This document shows, in pieces, positions 18,037 to 26,788 of a stretch of DNA of 64,000 bases. Position 1 is the first letter of the stretch. Each line of letters starts with the position of its first letter. Below the pieces are notes generated by a model, which searched no databases, was not told the origin of the DNA, and saw only the letters and a list, made by a program, of their open reading frames with translations. The position numbers and the translations under genes are program-made. The stretch spans positions 5,991,501 to 6,055,500 of the forward strand of contig NZ_CP108106.1 of the NCBI RefSeq assembly GCF_041435195.1, in the 5' to 3' direction. The DNA comes from Streptomyces sp. NBC_00224 (GTDB lineage Bacteria > Actinomycetota > Actinomycetes > Streptomycetales > Streptomycetaceae).

Positions 18037-18127
18037 AATGCTGTGGGTTACTACTGCGCGCTGCGGCTCGGGGGCGGTGAGTGCGTACTCGCTGTACGCG
18101 CCGCGCGGGCCTAGGCAGGAGGGGGGA

Positions 18128-18385
18128 TCAGGCGGTCGCGTTGCGCGCCCGGTTGCGAGCGGCACGGCGCTTCATCGCGCGGCGCTCGTCCTCGCTGAGG
18201 CCACCCCAGACGCCGGAGTCCTGGCCGGACTCAAGCGCCCACTGCAGGCACTGCTCCATGACGGGGCAGCGGCGGCAGACGGCCTTGGCTTCCTCGATCT
18301 GCAGCAGCGCAGGACCGGTGTTGCCGATGGGGAAGAACAGCTCGGGGTCTTCCTCACGACAAACGGCGTTGTGACGCCAGTCCAT
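18128..18385 (-). CDS. wblE: WhiB-family iron-sulfur regulator WblE (WhiB1-like)
   Basis: An 85-residue protein with the four cluster cysteines C9, C37, C40 and C46 (C-x27-CxxC-x5-C), the GVWGG turn at 58-62 and a basic C-terminal helix. WhiB1/WblE proteins hold a nitric-oxide-sensitive 4Fe-4S cluster and bind the main sigma factor. The ATG at 18385 fits the invariant start MDW; upstream codons in frame cross the promoter region. The length and neighbourhood match WblE of S. coelicolor. Confidence 0.93.
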   Translation of the reverse strand: MDWRHNAVCREEDPELFFPIGNTGPALLQIEEAKAVCRRCPVMEQCLQWALESGQDSGVWGGLSEDERRAMKRRAARNRARNATA

Positions 18386-18700
18386 GGCTGCTACCTCTCT
18401 TGGTGATGCGTATGGGTGCTTGTGAATGTGAACGCTTTCACGAATCCCCCCGCAAGGGAAGGGCCGACTTCCAGTTGGACTGGTTGTGGTCCTGAGTTGA
18501 GGAGGGGTTCTGGCTCTCACGGAGGCCGGTGTTGCGGGCCGTCCCGATCGCCATGTAGAGATTCGCAAACCTCGGCGGCGGATACAACCCCTTCAGGAAA
18601 GTTTTTTTTGATTCCTCGGTGTCGACTGGGTCACAGTCGTACTTCTATGGGGTGGGGCCTGGCCCAAACGTTCGAGTTAAAGGACTTTCGGCCCTTCCAC
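18386..18700 (-). other. 315-base gene-free leader/promoter region of wblE
   Basis: No open frame here looks coding. The minus strand must hold the wblE promoter and untranslated leader, and the end of the upstream lipid-kinase transcript. A run of eight T (plus strand, about 18602-18609) stands out in this GC-rich setting. I could not assign -35 and -10 hexamers. Confidence 0.5.
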
Positions 18701-19669
18701 TCACACAATCACACGCAGTGCACGGCGTACGCCTGTGAACGTCACGCTGGTACGCAGACCCAGGTGGTCGCCGTCCATCTGGAAGGGCAGCGGGGCCTTG
18801 GAATGCAAGGTGAAGTCCGTGAGGTCATGCAGTGAAACCGCGTGCTTGCCGTGTGGACCCTTCTCGGGGGTCGAGGTCAGCAGCTGGGTCGCATAACGGG
18901 CCGCCGCCGGGGTCGAGAGCCTGGAGAGCGAGAGCACGTCCAGGGCCGTCTCGAAGGATGCCTCCGGGGCCGCGTACACCGGGCGATTGCCCAGGTAGGT
19001 CCACGGGGAGGTGTTGCAGACTATCGACATCACCTGGTCCTCGACCGGGTCATGGCCGGGCCGCTCCAGGGTGATCGTGCCGTGCCGCCGGTGCTGCTCG
19101 GCGAAGAACTGGCGGGCCACCTGGCGGATGTAGAGGCTGTGTGTGGAGCGTCTGCCGCGTTCCCGCTGCTGTTCGACCCGGCCGACGACCCCGGCGTCGA
19201 ACCCGAGTCCGGCGCAGAACGTGAACCAGCGGTCCGGGACGCCCTCGTCCTCGCTGCCCGGGGTGCCGGCCGCCAGGCCCAGGCTCACCGTGCGGCCGCG
19301 GCCCTCGCGCAGGGCGTCGAGCAGTATGCCGGTCGCCTCGACGGGCTCGTTGGGCAGTCCGACCGCGCGTGCGAAGACATTGGTGGAGCCGCCGGGGACC
19401 ACCGCGAAGCTCGGCAGGTTCTCCGGGTCGGGGCCGTTGTGCAGCAGACCGTTGACGACCTCGTTGACCGTGCCGTCACCGCCGAGCGCCACGACCAGGT
19501 CGATGTCGCTGCTCTCCGCCGCCCGCCGCCCGAGGTCGCGGGCGTGCCCCCGGTACTCCGTGGTCACGGCCTCCAGCTTCATCTCGCTGGCCAGCGCATG
19601 GATGAGGACATCACGGGTGCGGGCACTGGTGGTGGTAGCCGCCGGGTTGACCACGAGAAGTGCACGCAT
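18701..19669 (-). CDS. Diacylglycerol/lipid kinase family protein
   Basis: The 322-residue protein belongs to the DAGK catalytic family: NPAA near residue 8, the nucleotide-binding GGDGTVNEVVNG (about 63-74) and PGGSTNVFAR (about 92-101). These enzymes phosphorylate diacylglycerol, sphingoid or related lipids at the inner face of the membrane. The specific lipid is not evident. The ATG at 19669 begins the conserved MRALLVVNPAA. Confidence 0.88.
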   Translation of the reverse strand: MRALLVVNPAATTTSARTRDVLIHALASEMKLEAVTTEYRGHARDLGRRAAESSDIDLVVALGGDGTVNEVVNGLLHNGPDPENLPSFAVVPGGSTNVFARAVGLPNEPVEATGILLDALREGRGRTVSLGLAAGTPGSEDEGVPDRWFTFCAGLGFDAGVVGRVEQQRERGRRSTHSLYIRQVARQFFAEQHRRHGTITLERPGHDPVEDQVMSIVCNTSPWTYLGNRPVYAAPEASFETALDVLSLSRLSTPAAARYATQLLTSTPEKGPHGKHAVSLHDLTDFTLHSKAPLPFQMDGDHLGLRTSVTFTGVRRALRVIV

Positions 19670-19762
19670 GGGCGCCAGAGTACCTACCGGGCGGTACCGG
19701 GCACAGTCCAGCCCCCTCTCCCCGCTCCCGGAAGGGGCCCCGCCGAGGGCTACCCTGCTGGG

Positions 19763-20218
19763 GTGAGTACTGAGCAGCACCCTGACAGCGAGAGCGGCGC
19801 CGGCACCCTTGAGGGGCCGCGCCCCGTCCGGCTGACCCAGGCCGCCGCGATCGCCGCGATCGAGGGCCTCGCCCTGGTCGGCGGCGGCCTCTTCATGCTC
19901 GTGATGGGCCTGATGGGCAAGCCCGACCAGCCGCGGCAGGCCGAGACGGGCGGCGTGACGCTGATCGTCCTCGGCATCATCCCGCTGGTCGCGGCGCGCG
20001 GCCTGCTGCTGCGGCGCCGCTGGAGCCGGGGGCCCGCGCTGATCACCCAGATCCTGGCGCTGCCGGTCGCCTGGATGTTCCTGCACGCGGACGGGCCGGC
20101 GATGCCGGTGGGCATCGCCACGGCCGTGGTCGCGGTGACCGGCCTGGTCCTGCTGGTCAACCCGGCCACCGCGGAGGCGCTCGACGTACACGGTGCCCGC
20201 GGGACGCGTACGCCGTAG
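19763..20218 (+). CDS. Small integral membrane protein of unknown function
   Basis: The 151-residue protein has four predicted membrane helices (about 28-50, 60-80, 88-105 and 110-133) after a hydrophilic N-terminus. I do not recognise a named family. The GTG at 19763 is the first start after the divergent lipid kinase gene. It lies between that gene and sigH in the same order as in S. coelicolor, as I recall it. Confidence 0.75.
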   Translation: MSTEQHPDSESGAGTLEGPRPVRLTQAAAIAAIEGLALVGGGLFMLVMGLMGKPDQPRQAETGGVTLIVLGIIPLVAARGLLLRRRWSRGPALITQILALPVAWMFLHADGPAMPVGIATAVVAVTGLVLLVNPATAEALDVHGARGTRTP

Positions 20219-20286
20219 TCCGGCGGGGCACCCGGCGCCCGTGGGCTTGTGGCCCGGGCGCCCGCCCTCGGAGCATGTGGCGCGTC

Positions 20287-21249
20287 CTACTCCTCCACCA
20301 GCAGCTTCTCCCGCAGCTGGGCCAGGGTCCTGGCCAGCAGACGGGAGACGTGCATCTGGGAGATGCCGACCTCCTGCGCGATCTGCGACTGGGTCATGTT
20401 CCCGAAGAAGCGCAGCAGCAGGATCCGCTTCTCGCGCGGCGGCAGGTCCTCCAGGAGCGGCTTGAGCGACTCCCGGTACTCGACGCCCTCCAGCGCCTCG
20501 TCCTCCGCGCCGAGGGTGTCGGCGACCGCCGGGGACTCGTCGTCGGTGTCCGGGACGTCCAGCGACAGCGTGGAGTACGCGTTCGCCGACTCCAGGCCCT
20601 CCAGGACCTCCTCCTCGGAGATGCCCAGGCGCTCCGCCAGCTCGTGCACCGTCGGCGAGCGGCCGTGCTGCTGGGAGAGCTCCGCCGTGGCCGTGGTGAG
20701 GGCCAGGCGCAGCTCCTGGAGGCGGCGCGGCACCCGGACCGCCCAGCCCTTGTCGCGGAAGTGCCGCTTGATCTCGCCGACGACCGTCGGGGTCGCGTAC
20801 GTCGAGAACTCGACGCCGCGCTCCGGGTCGAACCGGTCCACCGACTTGATCAGGCCGATGGTGGCGACCTGGGTCAGGTCGTCCAGCGGCTCGCCGCGGT
20901 TGCGGAACCGCCGGGCCAGATGCTCCACCAGCGGCAGGTGCATCCGGACCAGCTTGTTGCGCAGCTCGGCCTTCTCCGGCGAGCCGTCCGGAAGTTTGCG
21001 CAGCTCGATGAACATCGCCCGCGCCCCGCTGCGGTCCTGCGGATGGTGCTGCTGCGTGTGCTCGATGTGCTCGCTCATGTGGGCCGCCCGCTCTGCCTGC
21101 CGCGTCTGCTCCGCCACGGCCTCTAGGCCGTCAAGTCCGTCCACCGGGTGCGGCCGGGCCTGCTGCTCCGGAATACCGACGGAGCGCGGCACCTCCGGGT
21201 GCGTCTCGGGGATGCGCCTGTCGTCCCGCACCGGACCGTCCCCGCTCAC
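20287..21249 (-). CDS. sigH: SigB/SigF-family stress sigma factor (SigH)
   Basis: A 320-residue group 3 sigma factor. Region 2 contains DDLTQVATIGLIKSVDRFD and region 4 the helix-turn-helix MTQSQIAQEVGISQMHVSR. An N-terminal extension of about 75 hydrophilic residues precedes the conserved part. The GTG at 21249 overlaps the anti-sigma stop (GTGA), giving coupled translation. The frame also stays open upstream to 21756, through the whole anti-sigma gene, so longer forms are possible. S. coelicolor SigH is made as several N-terminal variants, as I recall. The locus order (wblE, lipid kinase, membrane protein, sigH) matches SigH. Confidence 0.9.
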   Translation of the reverse strand: MSGDGPVRDDRRIPETHPEVPRSVGIPEQQARPHPVDGLDGLEAVAEQTRQAERAAHMSEHIEHTQQHHPQDRSGARAMFIELRKLPDGSPEKAELRNKLVRMHLPLVEHLARRFRNRGEPLDDLTQVATIGLIKSVDRFDPERGVEFSTYATPTVVGEIKRHFRDKGWAVRVPRRLQELRLALTTATAELSQQHGRSPTVHELAERLGISEEEVLEGLESANAYSTLSLDVPDTDDESPAVADTLGAEDEALEGVEYRESLKPLLEDLPPREKRILLLRFFGNMTQSQIAQEVGISQMHVSRLLARTLAQLREKLLVEE

Positions 21250-21659
21250 GCCGGTCCGGGTCCCGCGCCGCGCTGTTTGTACAGGCTGATGGAGACCGTA
21301 CGGTCGTCGGCGACGGTGGAGTCGACCTTGCCGGCGAGCGCGGAGAGCACCGTCCAGGCGAAGGTGTCGCGCTCGGGCGCCCGGCCGTCCGTGGTCGGGG
21401 CCGAGACCGTGACCTCCAGGGAGTCGTCGACGAGACGGAAGACGCAGCTCAGTACGGAGCCGGGAACGGCCTGCTGAAGCAGGATCGCGCAGGCCTCGTC
21501 GACCGCGATGCGCAGATCCTCGATCTCGTCGAGAGTGAAGTCCAAACGTGCCGCGAGACCGGCCGTGGCCGTACGCAGCACTGACAGGTAGGCACCCGCG
21601 GCCGGCAGCCGGACTTCCACGAAGTCCTGATTCCCGGGCTCGCCTGCGATCTGGGACAC
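21246..21659 (-). CDS. RsbW-like anti-sigma factor for SigH (UshX/PrsH type)
   Basis: The 137-residue protein is a serine kinase-type ATPase of the GHKL family with the N-box region DLRIAVDEACAILLQQA. Anti-sigma factors of this family hold SigB-type sigma factors inactive until an anti-anti-sigma factor displaces them. I chose GTG 21659 because GGAGGTGAGG sits just before it; the open frame extends upstream to 21986 without a better start. It is co-transcribed and coupled with sigH. Confidence 0.87.
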   Translation of the reverse strand: MSQIAGEPGNQDFVEVRLPAAGAYLSVLRTATAGLAARLDFTLDEIEDLRIAVDEACAILLQQAVPGSVLSCVFRLVDDSLEVTVSAPTTDGRAPERDTFAWTVLSALAGKVDSTVADDRTVSISLYKQRGAGPGPA

Positions 21660-21912
21660 CCTCACCTCCAAGGTGGCACAAGCTCTCTCGGGCCCCGGCG
21701 GAGGGGACGCCTCCGGGGCCATGCGGTACGTAATGCGGTGATCGTCCGTCGTCCACGCGATCGTGGTGCTCGGGAGGGCGACGCTATCGCGATCCATGGT
21801 GCCGTGTCGCCGGGACCCCTCCCGGCAGCTGTCACTCATGGTAAGCATATGAGCACGGACAGTGGCTAGAGGTGTGCGGTGCCCAATTGCTGTGAACCGA
21901 CGTCGGGTTGAC

Positions 21913-21937
21913 GTACCCAGGCCGGAGACCGTCGAAC
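21913..21937 (-). promoter_or_regulatory. Possible SigB-type promoter of the anti-sigma/sigH operon
   Basis: On the minus strand GTTC (21937-21934) is followed after 15 bases by GGGTAC (21918-21913). This resembles the GTTT-N14-16-GGGTAT pattern of SigB-type promoters, which would make the operon self-activating. The leader to the 21659 start would be about 245 bases. Confidence 0.45.
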
Positions 21938-21963
21938 CGTCCGGATCCTCCCGACCTCCCGCG

Positions 21964-22224
21964 TCACACCAGTACGTTGTCCACAAAGCACCAGCGCCAG
22001 TCCTCGCCCGCCTCCAGGGTGCGCATCACCGGGTGCCCGGTCTCCTGGTGGTGGGCGGTCGCGTGCCGCATCGGCGAGGAGTCGCAGCAGCCCACATAGC
22101 CGCAGACCAGGCACTGCCGTAGCTGTACGTAATGGGTCCCGGCGGCCAGGCACTGCGGGCAGGTCTCCGTCAGCGGCGCGGGCTCGGGGCGCGGCAGATC
22201 GGCAACGTGCGGGCACTCGCTCAT
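21964..22224 (-). CDS. UBP-type zinc finger protein
   Basis: An 86-residue protein consisting almost entirely of a UBP/ZnF-type finger: paired Cys in CPQC and CLVCGYVGCC, followed by HATAHHQETGHPV. In eukaryotes this fold binds the ubiquitin C-terminus; in actinobacteria the role is unknown. The ATG at 22224 gives a compact domain. It lies upstream of the sigH operon on the same strand, separated by the putative promoter. Confidence 0.85.
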   Translation of the reverse strand: MSECPHVADLPRPEPAPLTETCPQCLAAGTHYVQLRQCLVCGYVGCCDSSPMRHATAHHQETGHPVMRTLEAGEDWRWCFVDNVLV

Positions 22225-22264
22225 GATTGCCAGGTTACGACGGTCCGGGTGTGAGGTGGCTGGG

Positions 22265-23863
22265 ATGGACGCGTTGCCGCTGGTGGCACTGGTCGCGGCG
22301 AGCGCGGTGGTGGCCGGTGCCGCCCGCCGCACCCCGGTCCCGGCCCCGCTGCTCCTGGTCGCGGCGGGCCTCGCCGCCGCCTATGTGCCGGGCGTCCCGG
22401 ACTACACGCTCGACCCGCACATCGTGCTGCCCCTGTTGCTGCCGCCGCTGCTGTACACGGCCGCCGTCGACAGCTCGTACCTCGATCTGCGGGCCAATCT
22501 GCGGCCCGTCGCGCTGCTCTCGGTCGGTTACGTTCTGTTCGCGACCGTGGCCGTGGGCTGGCTCGCCTATCTCGTGGTGCCCGATCTGCCGCTCACCGCC
22601 GCGCTGGTGCTCGGCGCGGTGGTCGCGCCGCCGGACGCGGTCGCGGCCACCGCCATCGCCCGCCGCCTCGGACTGCCGAGCCGGATCACCACGATCCTCC
22701 AGGGCGAGTCGCTGGTGAACGACGCGACCGCGATCACCGCGTACAAGGTGGCGCTGGCGGCCGCGGTCGGGGAGGGGGCCACCTGGGCGGGCGGGGCCGG
22801 GGAGTTCGCCCTCGCCTCCGTCGGCGGGATCGGGGTCGGGCTCGTCCTGATGGTGCCGATCCAGTGGCTGCGCACGCATCTGACGGAGGCGCTGCTCCAG
22901 AACACCCTCTCGCTGCTCATCCCGTTCGTGGCGTACGCGGCGGCCGAGCAGGTGGGGGCGTCCGGGGTGCTCGCGGTGGTGGTCGTCGCGCTGCATCTGG
23001 GCCACCGCTCCTGGCAGGTGGACTTCGCGACCCGGCTCCAGGAGGCGGCGGTCTGGAAGATGGTCGCCTTCGTCCTGGAGTCGTCGGTGTTCGCGCTGAT
23101 CGGGCTCCAGCTGCCGGTGGTCCTCAAGGGGCTCGGCGAGTACCGGGTGGCGGAGGCGGTGCTGTACGCGACCGGGGTCTTCGCCGCGGTCGTCGCGATG
23201 CGGTTCGTCTGGGTCTTCCCCGCGACCTATCTGCCGAGGGCGCTCTCGGAGCGGATCCGCACGCGCGAGCCGGACACCGACTGGACGGCGCCGGTGATCG
23301 TGGGGTGGGCGGGGATGCGCGGGGTGGTCTCGCTCGCCATCGCCTTCTCGATCCCGCTGACCATGCACGACGGCAGCCCCTTCCCGGCCCGGAACCTGGT
23401 GCTCTTCCTGACCTTCACCACGGTCATCGCCACCCTGGTGGTGCAGGGGCTGACGCTGCCGCCGCTGATCCGGGCGCTCAAGCTGCCCGGGCGGGACGCG
23501 CGGGCCGAGACGCTGGCCGAGGCGCAGGCCCAGAACGAGGCCTCGCTGGCCGCCGAACGCCGTCTGGACGAGCTTCTGGCGGACGAGGCCAACGCGCTGC
23601 CGCCGCCACTGGCCGACCGGCTCCGCACGGTCCTGGAGCGGCGCCGCAACTCCGTGTGGGAGCGGCTCGGCGGGGTGAACGCGGTGACCGGCGAGTCGGC
23701 CGACACCACTTACCGCAGGCTGTCGCGGGAGATGATCGGCGCCGAGCGCGAGGTGTTCGTACAGCTGCGGGACGCACGCCGGATCGACGACGAGATGCTG
23801 CGGACGCTGCTGCGCAGGCTCGACCTGGAGGAGGCGGCGGCGTACCGGGAGAGCGAGTCGTGA
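22265..23863 (+). CDS. CPA1-family Na+/H+ antiporter
   Basis: The 532-residue protein has about 12 membrane helices in the first 400 residues. It carries the CPA1 ion-binding pair in LVNDATAI (Asn-Asp) and the GWAGMRGVVSLA motif, then a cytoplasmic, partly coiled C-terminal region of about 130 residues. It exports Na+ or K+ in exchange for protons. The ATG at 22265 sits right before the first helix. Divergent from the UBP finger gene and convergent with the deaminase gene. Confidence 0.9.
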   Translation: MDALPLVALVAASAVVAGAARRTPVPAPLLLVAAGLAAAYVPGVPDYTLDPHIVLPLLLPPLLYTAAVDSSYLDLRANLRPVALLSVGYVLFATVAVGWLAYLVVPDLPLTAALVLGAVVAPPDAVAATAIARRLGLPSRITTILQGESLVNDATAITAYKVALAAAVGEGATWAGGAGEFALASVGGIGVGLVLMVPIQWLRTHLTEALLQNTLSLLIPFVAYAAAEQVGASGVLAVVVVALHLGHRSWQVDFATRLQEAAVWKMVAFVLESSVFALIGLQLPVVLKGLGEYRVAEAVLYATGVFAAVVAMRFVWVFPATYLPRALSERIRTREPDTDWTAPVIVGWAGMRGVVSLAIAFSIPLTMHDGSPFPARNLVLFLTFTTVIATLVVQGLTLPPLIRALKLPGRDARAETLAEAQAQNEASLAAERRLDELLADEANALPPPLADRLRTVLERRRNSVWERLGGVNAVTGESADTTYRRLSREMIGAEREVFVQLRDARRIDDEMLRTLLRRLDLEEAAAYRESES

Positions 23864-23872
23864 GGACAGGCC

Positions 23873-24775
23873 CTAGAGCGGCTGCCCGGTGACGACGGCC
23901 GCGACCGCCGCCCCCTCGGGGAACGCGCCCTCCTCGGTGAGGGTCAGCAGTCCGTACAGCATTTTGGCGACATAGAGACGTTCCACGGGCAGCCGGTGGC
24001 GGGACTCGAAGTCGTCCGCGAAGGCGTCGAGTTCGGGGGTCGTACGGGCGTATCCGCCGCAGTGGAAGCGCTCGTCCAGCGACCAGTTGTCCCCGGCCGC
24101 CCCGAAGGTCTCGTGCTGCAACTCCCGTATCTCGCGCGCGAGGAACCCGCCCCGCAGCACCGGGAACCCGAGGGCCCGCTGCCCCGGGGCGAGCCCGGCG
24201 GCGAGGCCGGCGAGGGTGCCGCCGGTGCCGCAGGCCACCGCCACCATGTCGGCGAGGCCGTGCAGTTCGCGCCCGAGGTCCGTGCACCCGCGCACGGCGA
24301 GGGAGTTGCTGCCGCCCTCCGGGACGACGTACGCGGCCCGGCCGAACCGCTCGCGCAGCGCGGCCAGCACCTCCGGCTCGGCCTTGCGCCGATAGGTCGC
24401 GCGGTCCACGAAGTGCAGCCGCATGCCATCCGCAGCGCACCGGGCGAGCGACGGGTTGAGGGGCCGGTCGGCGAGCTCGTCGCCCCGGACCACGCCGACG
24501 GTGGGGAAGCCGAGGAGGCGGCCCGCGGCGGCGGTGGCGCGCAGATGGTTGGAGTAGGCGCCGCCGAAGGTCAGCACCGGCCGCCCGGCCGCCTCGCGCA
24601 GGTTCAGGGCGAGCTTGCGCCACTTGTTGCCGGGCAGGGCCGGGTGGATGAGATCGTCGCGCTTGAGCAGCAGACGGACGCCGTGGCGGGTGAAGCGCTC
24701 GTCCTCGACCGGTTGCAGAGGCGAAGGGATGCGCGGCTGCAAGGCGGCGGTGAGGTCGAGCGCTTCTTCGGTCAT
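23873..24775 (-). CDS. PLP-dependent ACC deaminase / D-cysteine desulfhydrase family enzyme
   Basis: The 300-residue fold-type II PLP enzyme has the Schiff-base lysine in LPGNKWRKL (Lys51), the following GGAYSNH loop that binds substrate carboxylate, and a GTGGTLAG phosphate-binding loop near 185. Family members deaminate 1-aminocyclopropane-1-carboxylate or release sulfide from D-cysteine; sequence alone does not decide. It converges with the antiporter gene, 9 bases apart, and runs in the same direction as the upstream amidase gene. Confidence 0.85.
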   Translation of the reverse strand: MTEEALDLTAALQPRIPSPLQPVEDERFTRHGVRLLLKRDDLIHPALPGNKWRKLALNLREAAGRPVLTFGGAYSNHLRATAAAGRLLGFPTVGVVRGDELADRPLNPSLARCAADGMRLHFVDRATYRRKAEPEVLAALRERFGRAAYVVPEGGSNSLAVRGCTDLGRELHGLADMVAVACGTGGTLAGLAAGLAPGQRALGFPVLRGGFLAREIRELQHETFGAAGDNWSLDERFHCGGYARTTPELDAFADDFESRHRLPVERLYVAKMLYGLLTLTEEGAFPEGAAVAAVVTGQPL

Positions 24776-24797
24776 CTGCCCATTGTGACCGGCGCCC

Positions 24798-25388
24798 TCA
24801 CTTCAGGCGCTCCTGGACCCGCTCGCGCAGCCAGTCCATGCCGAAGCCGCGCGGGTCGACCTTGCCGGGCTGCCACTCCTTGTGGCCGATCACCGACCGC
24901 TCGCTCCAGCCGTAGTGGCGGCAGACGGCCGCCGCGGCCTTCTCGATCGCCTGGAGCTGGGCCTCCGGCCAGGGGTCTTCGCCGTCGCCGAGGTTCTCGC
25001 ACTCGAATCCGTAGAAGCGCGCGTTGCCGTCGGTGTCGGCCTGGTCGCAGGCCGGCGTGCGTTTCTCGGCGATCACCGCGCGCAGCACGTCGCCGTCACC
25101 CGCGCCGGCGTGGTTGGCGCGGCCGTTGCCGACCAGGTGGACCGTGCCGTCCTTGGTGATCACGCCGTGGCAGAGCGGGCCGGGCAGACTGTCGTAGCCG
25201 TCGTAGCAGATGCGAACGGTGGCGGCGGATCCCTGGGTGACGGTGTGGTGGATCATCACGCCGTTGAGCGGCCCCCAGGCGCCGTGCCCGGCCCGGTTGT
25301 GGGTGCGCCAGCCGTCGACCTCGACGACCCGGAGGCCTTCGGCGCGCAGGGCGGAGAGGAACTGGTCAGCCGACATGGGTGGGGCCAT
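24798..25388 (-). CDS. N-acetylmuramoyl-L-alanine amidase (Amidase_2 fold)
   Basis: The 196-residue protein matches the zinc-dependent Amidase_2/PGRP fold: metal ligands in MIHHTV, near NHAG and in GHKEWQPGKVDP at the end. There is no signal peptide, so it is either cytosolic or released by lysis or a phage-type route. AAGGAG precedes the ATG at 25388. No other phage gene is nearby, so it looks like a domesticated endolysin-type enzyme. Confidence 0.87.
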   Translation of the reverse strand: MAPPMSADQFLSALRAEGLRVVEVDGWRTHNRAGHGAWGPLNGVMIHHTVTQGSAATVRICYDGYDSLPGPLCHGVITKDGTVHLVGNGRANHAGAGDGDVLRAVIAEKRTPACDQADTDGNARFYGFECENLGDGEDPWPEAQLQAIEKAAAAVCRHYGWSERSVIGHKEWQPGKVDPRGFGMDWLRERVQERLK

Positions 25389-25484
25389 GGTCGACTCCTT
25401 CGGTGAGCGGTACCCCGGATTGCGGTACCTGGTGCGGTTCGGGCGGAATATCCCGTACCGCTTGTACCGGAACTTCCGTACCGG

Positions 25485-25529
25485 GGCGATCTGTTCGGAC
25501 GGCGTGCGAGTCGATCCGGACAGATCGCC
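25485..25529 (-). terminator. Probable terminator of hmp
   Basis: A 14-bp stem (25485-25498 against 25516-25529, one G-U type mismatch) lies just past the hmp stop. The rest of the 150-base gap shows no gene. Confidence 0.6.
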
Positions 25530-25538
25530 CGATTACGG

Positions 25539-26738
25539 TCAGTTGTGTGCGAGCCAGAGGTCGGGGCCGAACACTTCGTAGTGGATGTCGGCGGCCGCGA
25601 CCCCTTTGTCGAGGAGCTGGGTGCGCACCGCCCGCATGAAGGGCAGCGGACCGCACAGGTACGCGCGCGTGCCGGACGGCACCGCGACCGAGGAGAGGTC
25701 CACCAGGCCCGTACGGTCGGCGGGGTGGTCGGATCCGGGCCGCTCGTACCAGAAGTGCGCCGCGGAGTTCGGGAGTTTGGCCGTCAGCGCCGCGTGGTCC
25801 TCGCGCAGGGCGTGGTCGGCGGGGGAGCGGTCGCCGTGCACCACGGTCACCGGGGCGCGGTGACCGGCGTCGGCCAGGTGCTCCAGCATCGACAGCATCG
25901 GGGTGCAGCCGATCCCCGCCGAGGCGAGCAGCAGCGGCGCCCCGCCGTCGTCGAGGACGAGATCGCCGTACGGGGCCGAGACGCGCAGCCGGTCGCCCAC
26001 CTGCACGCGCGCGTGCAGGTGGCGGGAGACCTCTCCGTCCGGGGCCCGGTCCTCGCCCCGGACCCGCTTGACCGTGATCGAGCGGGTGGCGGAGCCGGGG
26101 GCGGAGCTGAGGCTGTACTGGCGTATCTGGCGGGCGCCGTCGGGGAGTTCGACCTGGACGGAGACGTACTGGCCGGGGCGGAAGCCGGGCGCCGGCGTGC
26201 CGTCGGCGGGGCGCAGCAGGAACGTGGCCACGTCGGCCGTCTCCTCGACGCGGCCCTCGACGGCCCACTCGCGCCACACGTCCCCGGCGGCCACGCCCCG
26301 CGCGGCGTAGAGCCGGGCCTCGATGGCGATCAGGGCGTTCGCCATCAGCCAGTACACCTCGTCCCAGGCGGCGGCGACCTCGGGCGTCACGGCCTCGCCG
26401 AGCACCTCGGCGATGGCGGCGAAGAGGTGCTCGTGGACCACGTCGTACTGCTCGGCCGTGATGCCCAGCGAGGCGTGCTTGTGGGCGATGCGGCCCAGCA
26501 TCACGTCGGGGCGCTCGTCCGGGTGGTCCAGGAGGTGGACCGCGAAGGCCGCGATGGATCCGGCGAGCGCCTGCCGCTGGACTCCGGCGGCCTGGTTGCC
26601 CCGGTTGAACAGGTCGCGGAGCAGCTCGGGATGGGCCGCGAACAGCCGTGCGTAGAACCGCTCGGTGATGGCGGGGAGGGCCGCGCCGACGGCGGGCAGG
26701 GTGGCGCGTACGGTCGCGGCCGACTTCTCGGACAGCAA
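25539..26738 (-). CDS. hmp: Flavohaemoglobin (nitric oxide dioxygenase)
   Basis: The 399-residue protein joins a globin domain (about 1-135; proximal His in the RIAHKHASLG region) to an FAD-binding domain with RQYSLSS and an NAD-binding domain with ASAGIGCTPMLSM and YLCGPLPFM. It turns NO into nitrate using NADPH and oxygen. The start appears to be TTG at 26738, with GAGGAG five bases upstream. An NsrR-type operator lies 15 bases further up. It is the expected NsrR target and lies next to nsrR. Confidence 0.93.
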   Translation of the reverse strand: MLSEKSAATVRATLPAVGAALPAITERFYARLFAAHPELLRDLFNRGNQAAGVQRQALAGSIAAFAVHLLDHPDERPDVMLGRIAHKHASLGITAEQYDVVHEHLFAAIAEVLGEAVTPEVAAAWDEVYWLMANALIAIEARLYAARGVAAGDVWREWAVEGRVEETADVATFLLRPADGTPAPGFRPGQYVSVQVELPDGARQIRQYSLSSAPGSATRSITVKRVRGEDRAPDGEVSRHLHARVQVGDRLRVSAPYGDLVLDDGGAPLLLASAGIGCTPMLSMLEHLADAGHRAPVTVVHGDRSPADHALREDHAALTAKLPNSAAHFWYERPGSDHPADRTGLVDLSSVAVPSGTRAYLCGPLPFMRAVRTQLLDKGVAAADIHYEVFGPDLWLAHN

Positions 26739-26752
26739 GGGGACTCCTCTTT

Positions 26753-26775
26753 AATTGGAATCTAATACTCGTATT
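26753..26775 (-). promoter_or_regulatory. NsrR operator of hmp
   Basis: On the minus strand AATACGAGTATTAGATTCC followed by AATT closely fits the 23-bp NsrR site known from S. coelicolor hmpA promoters (AACACGAATATCATCTACC then AATT, from memory). It sits directly upstream of the hmp ribosome site. Confidence 0.82.
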
Positions 26776-26788
26776 TTTGCTGTGGAGC

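Noticed and set aside
24798..25388. Prophage endolysin as a sign of a prophage
   Set aside because: No holin, portal, terminase or tail genes nearby; a single amidase gene is not enough.
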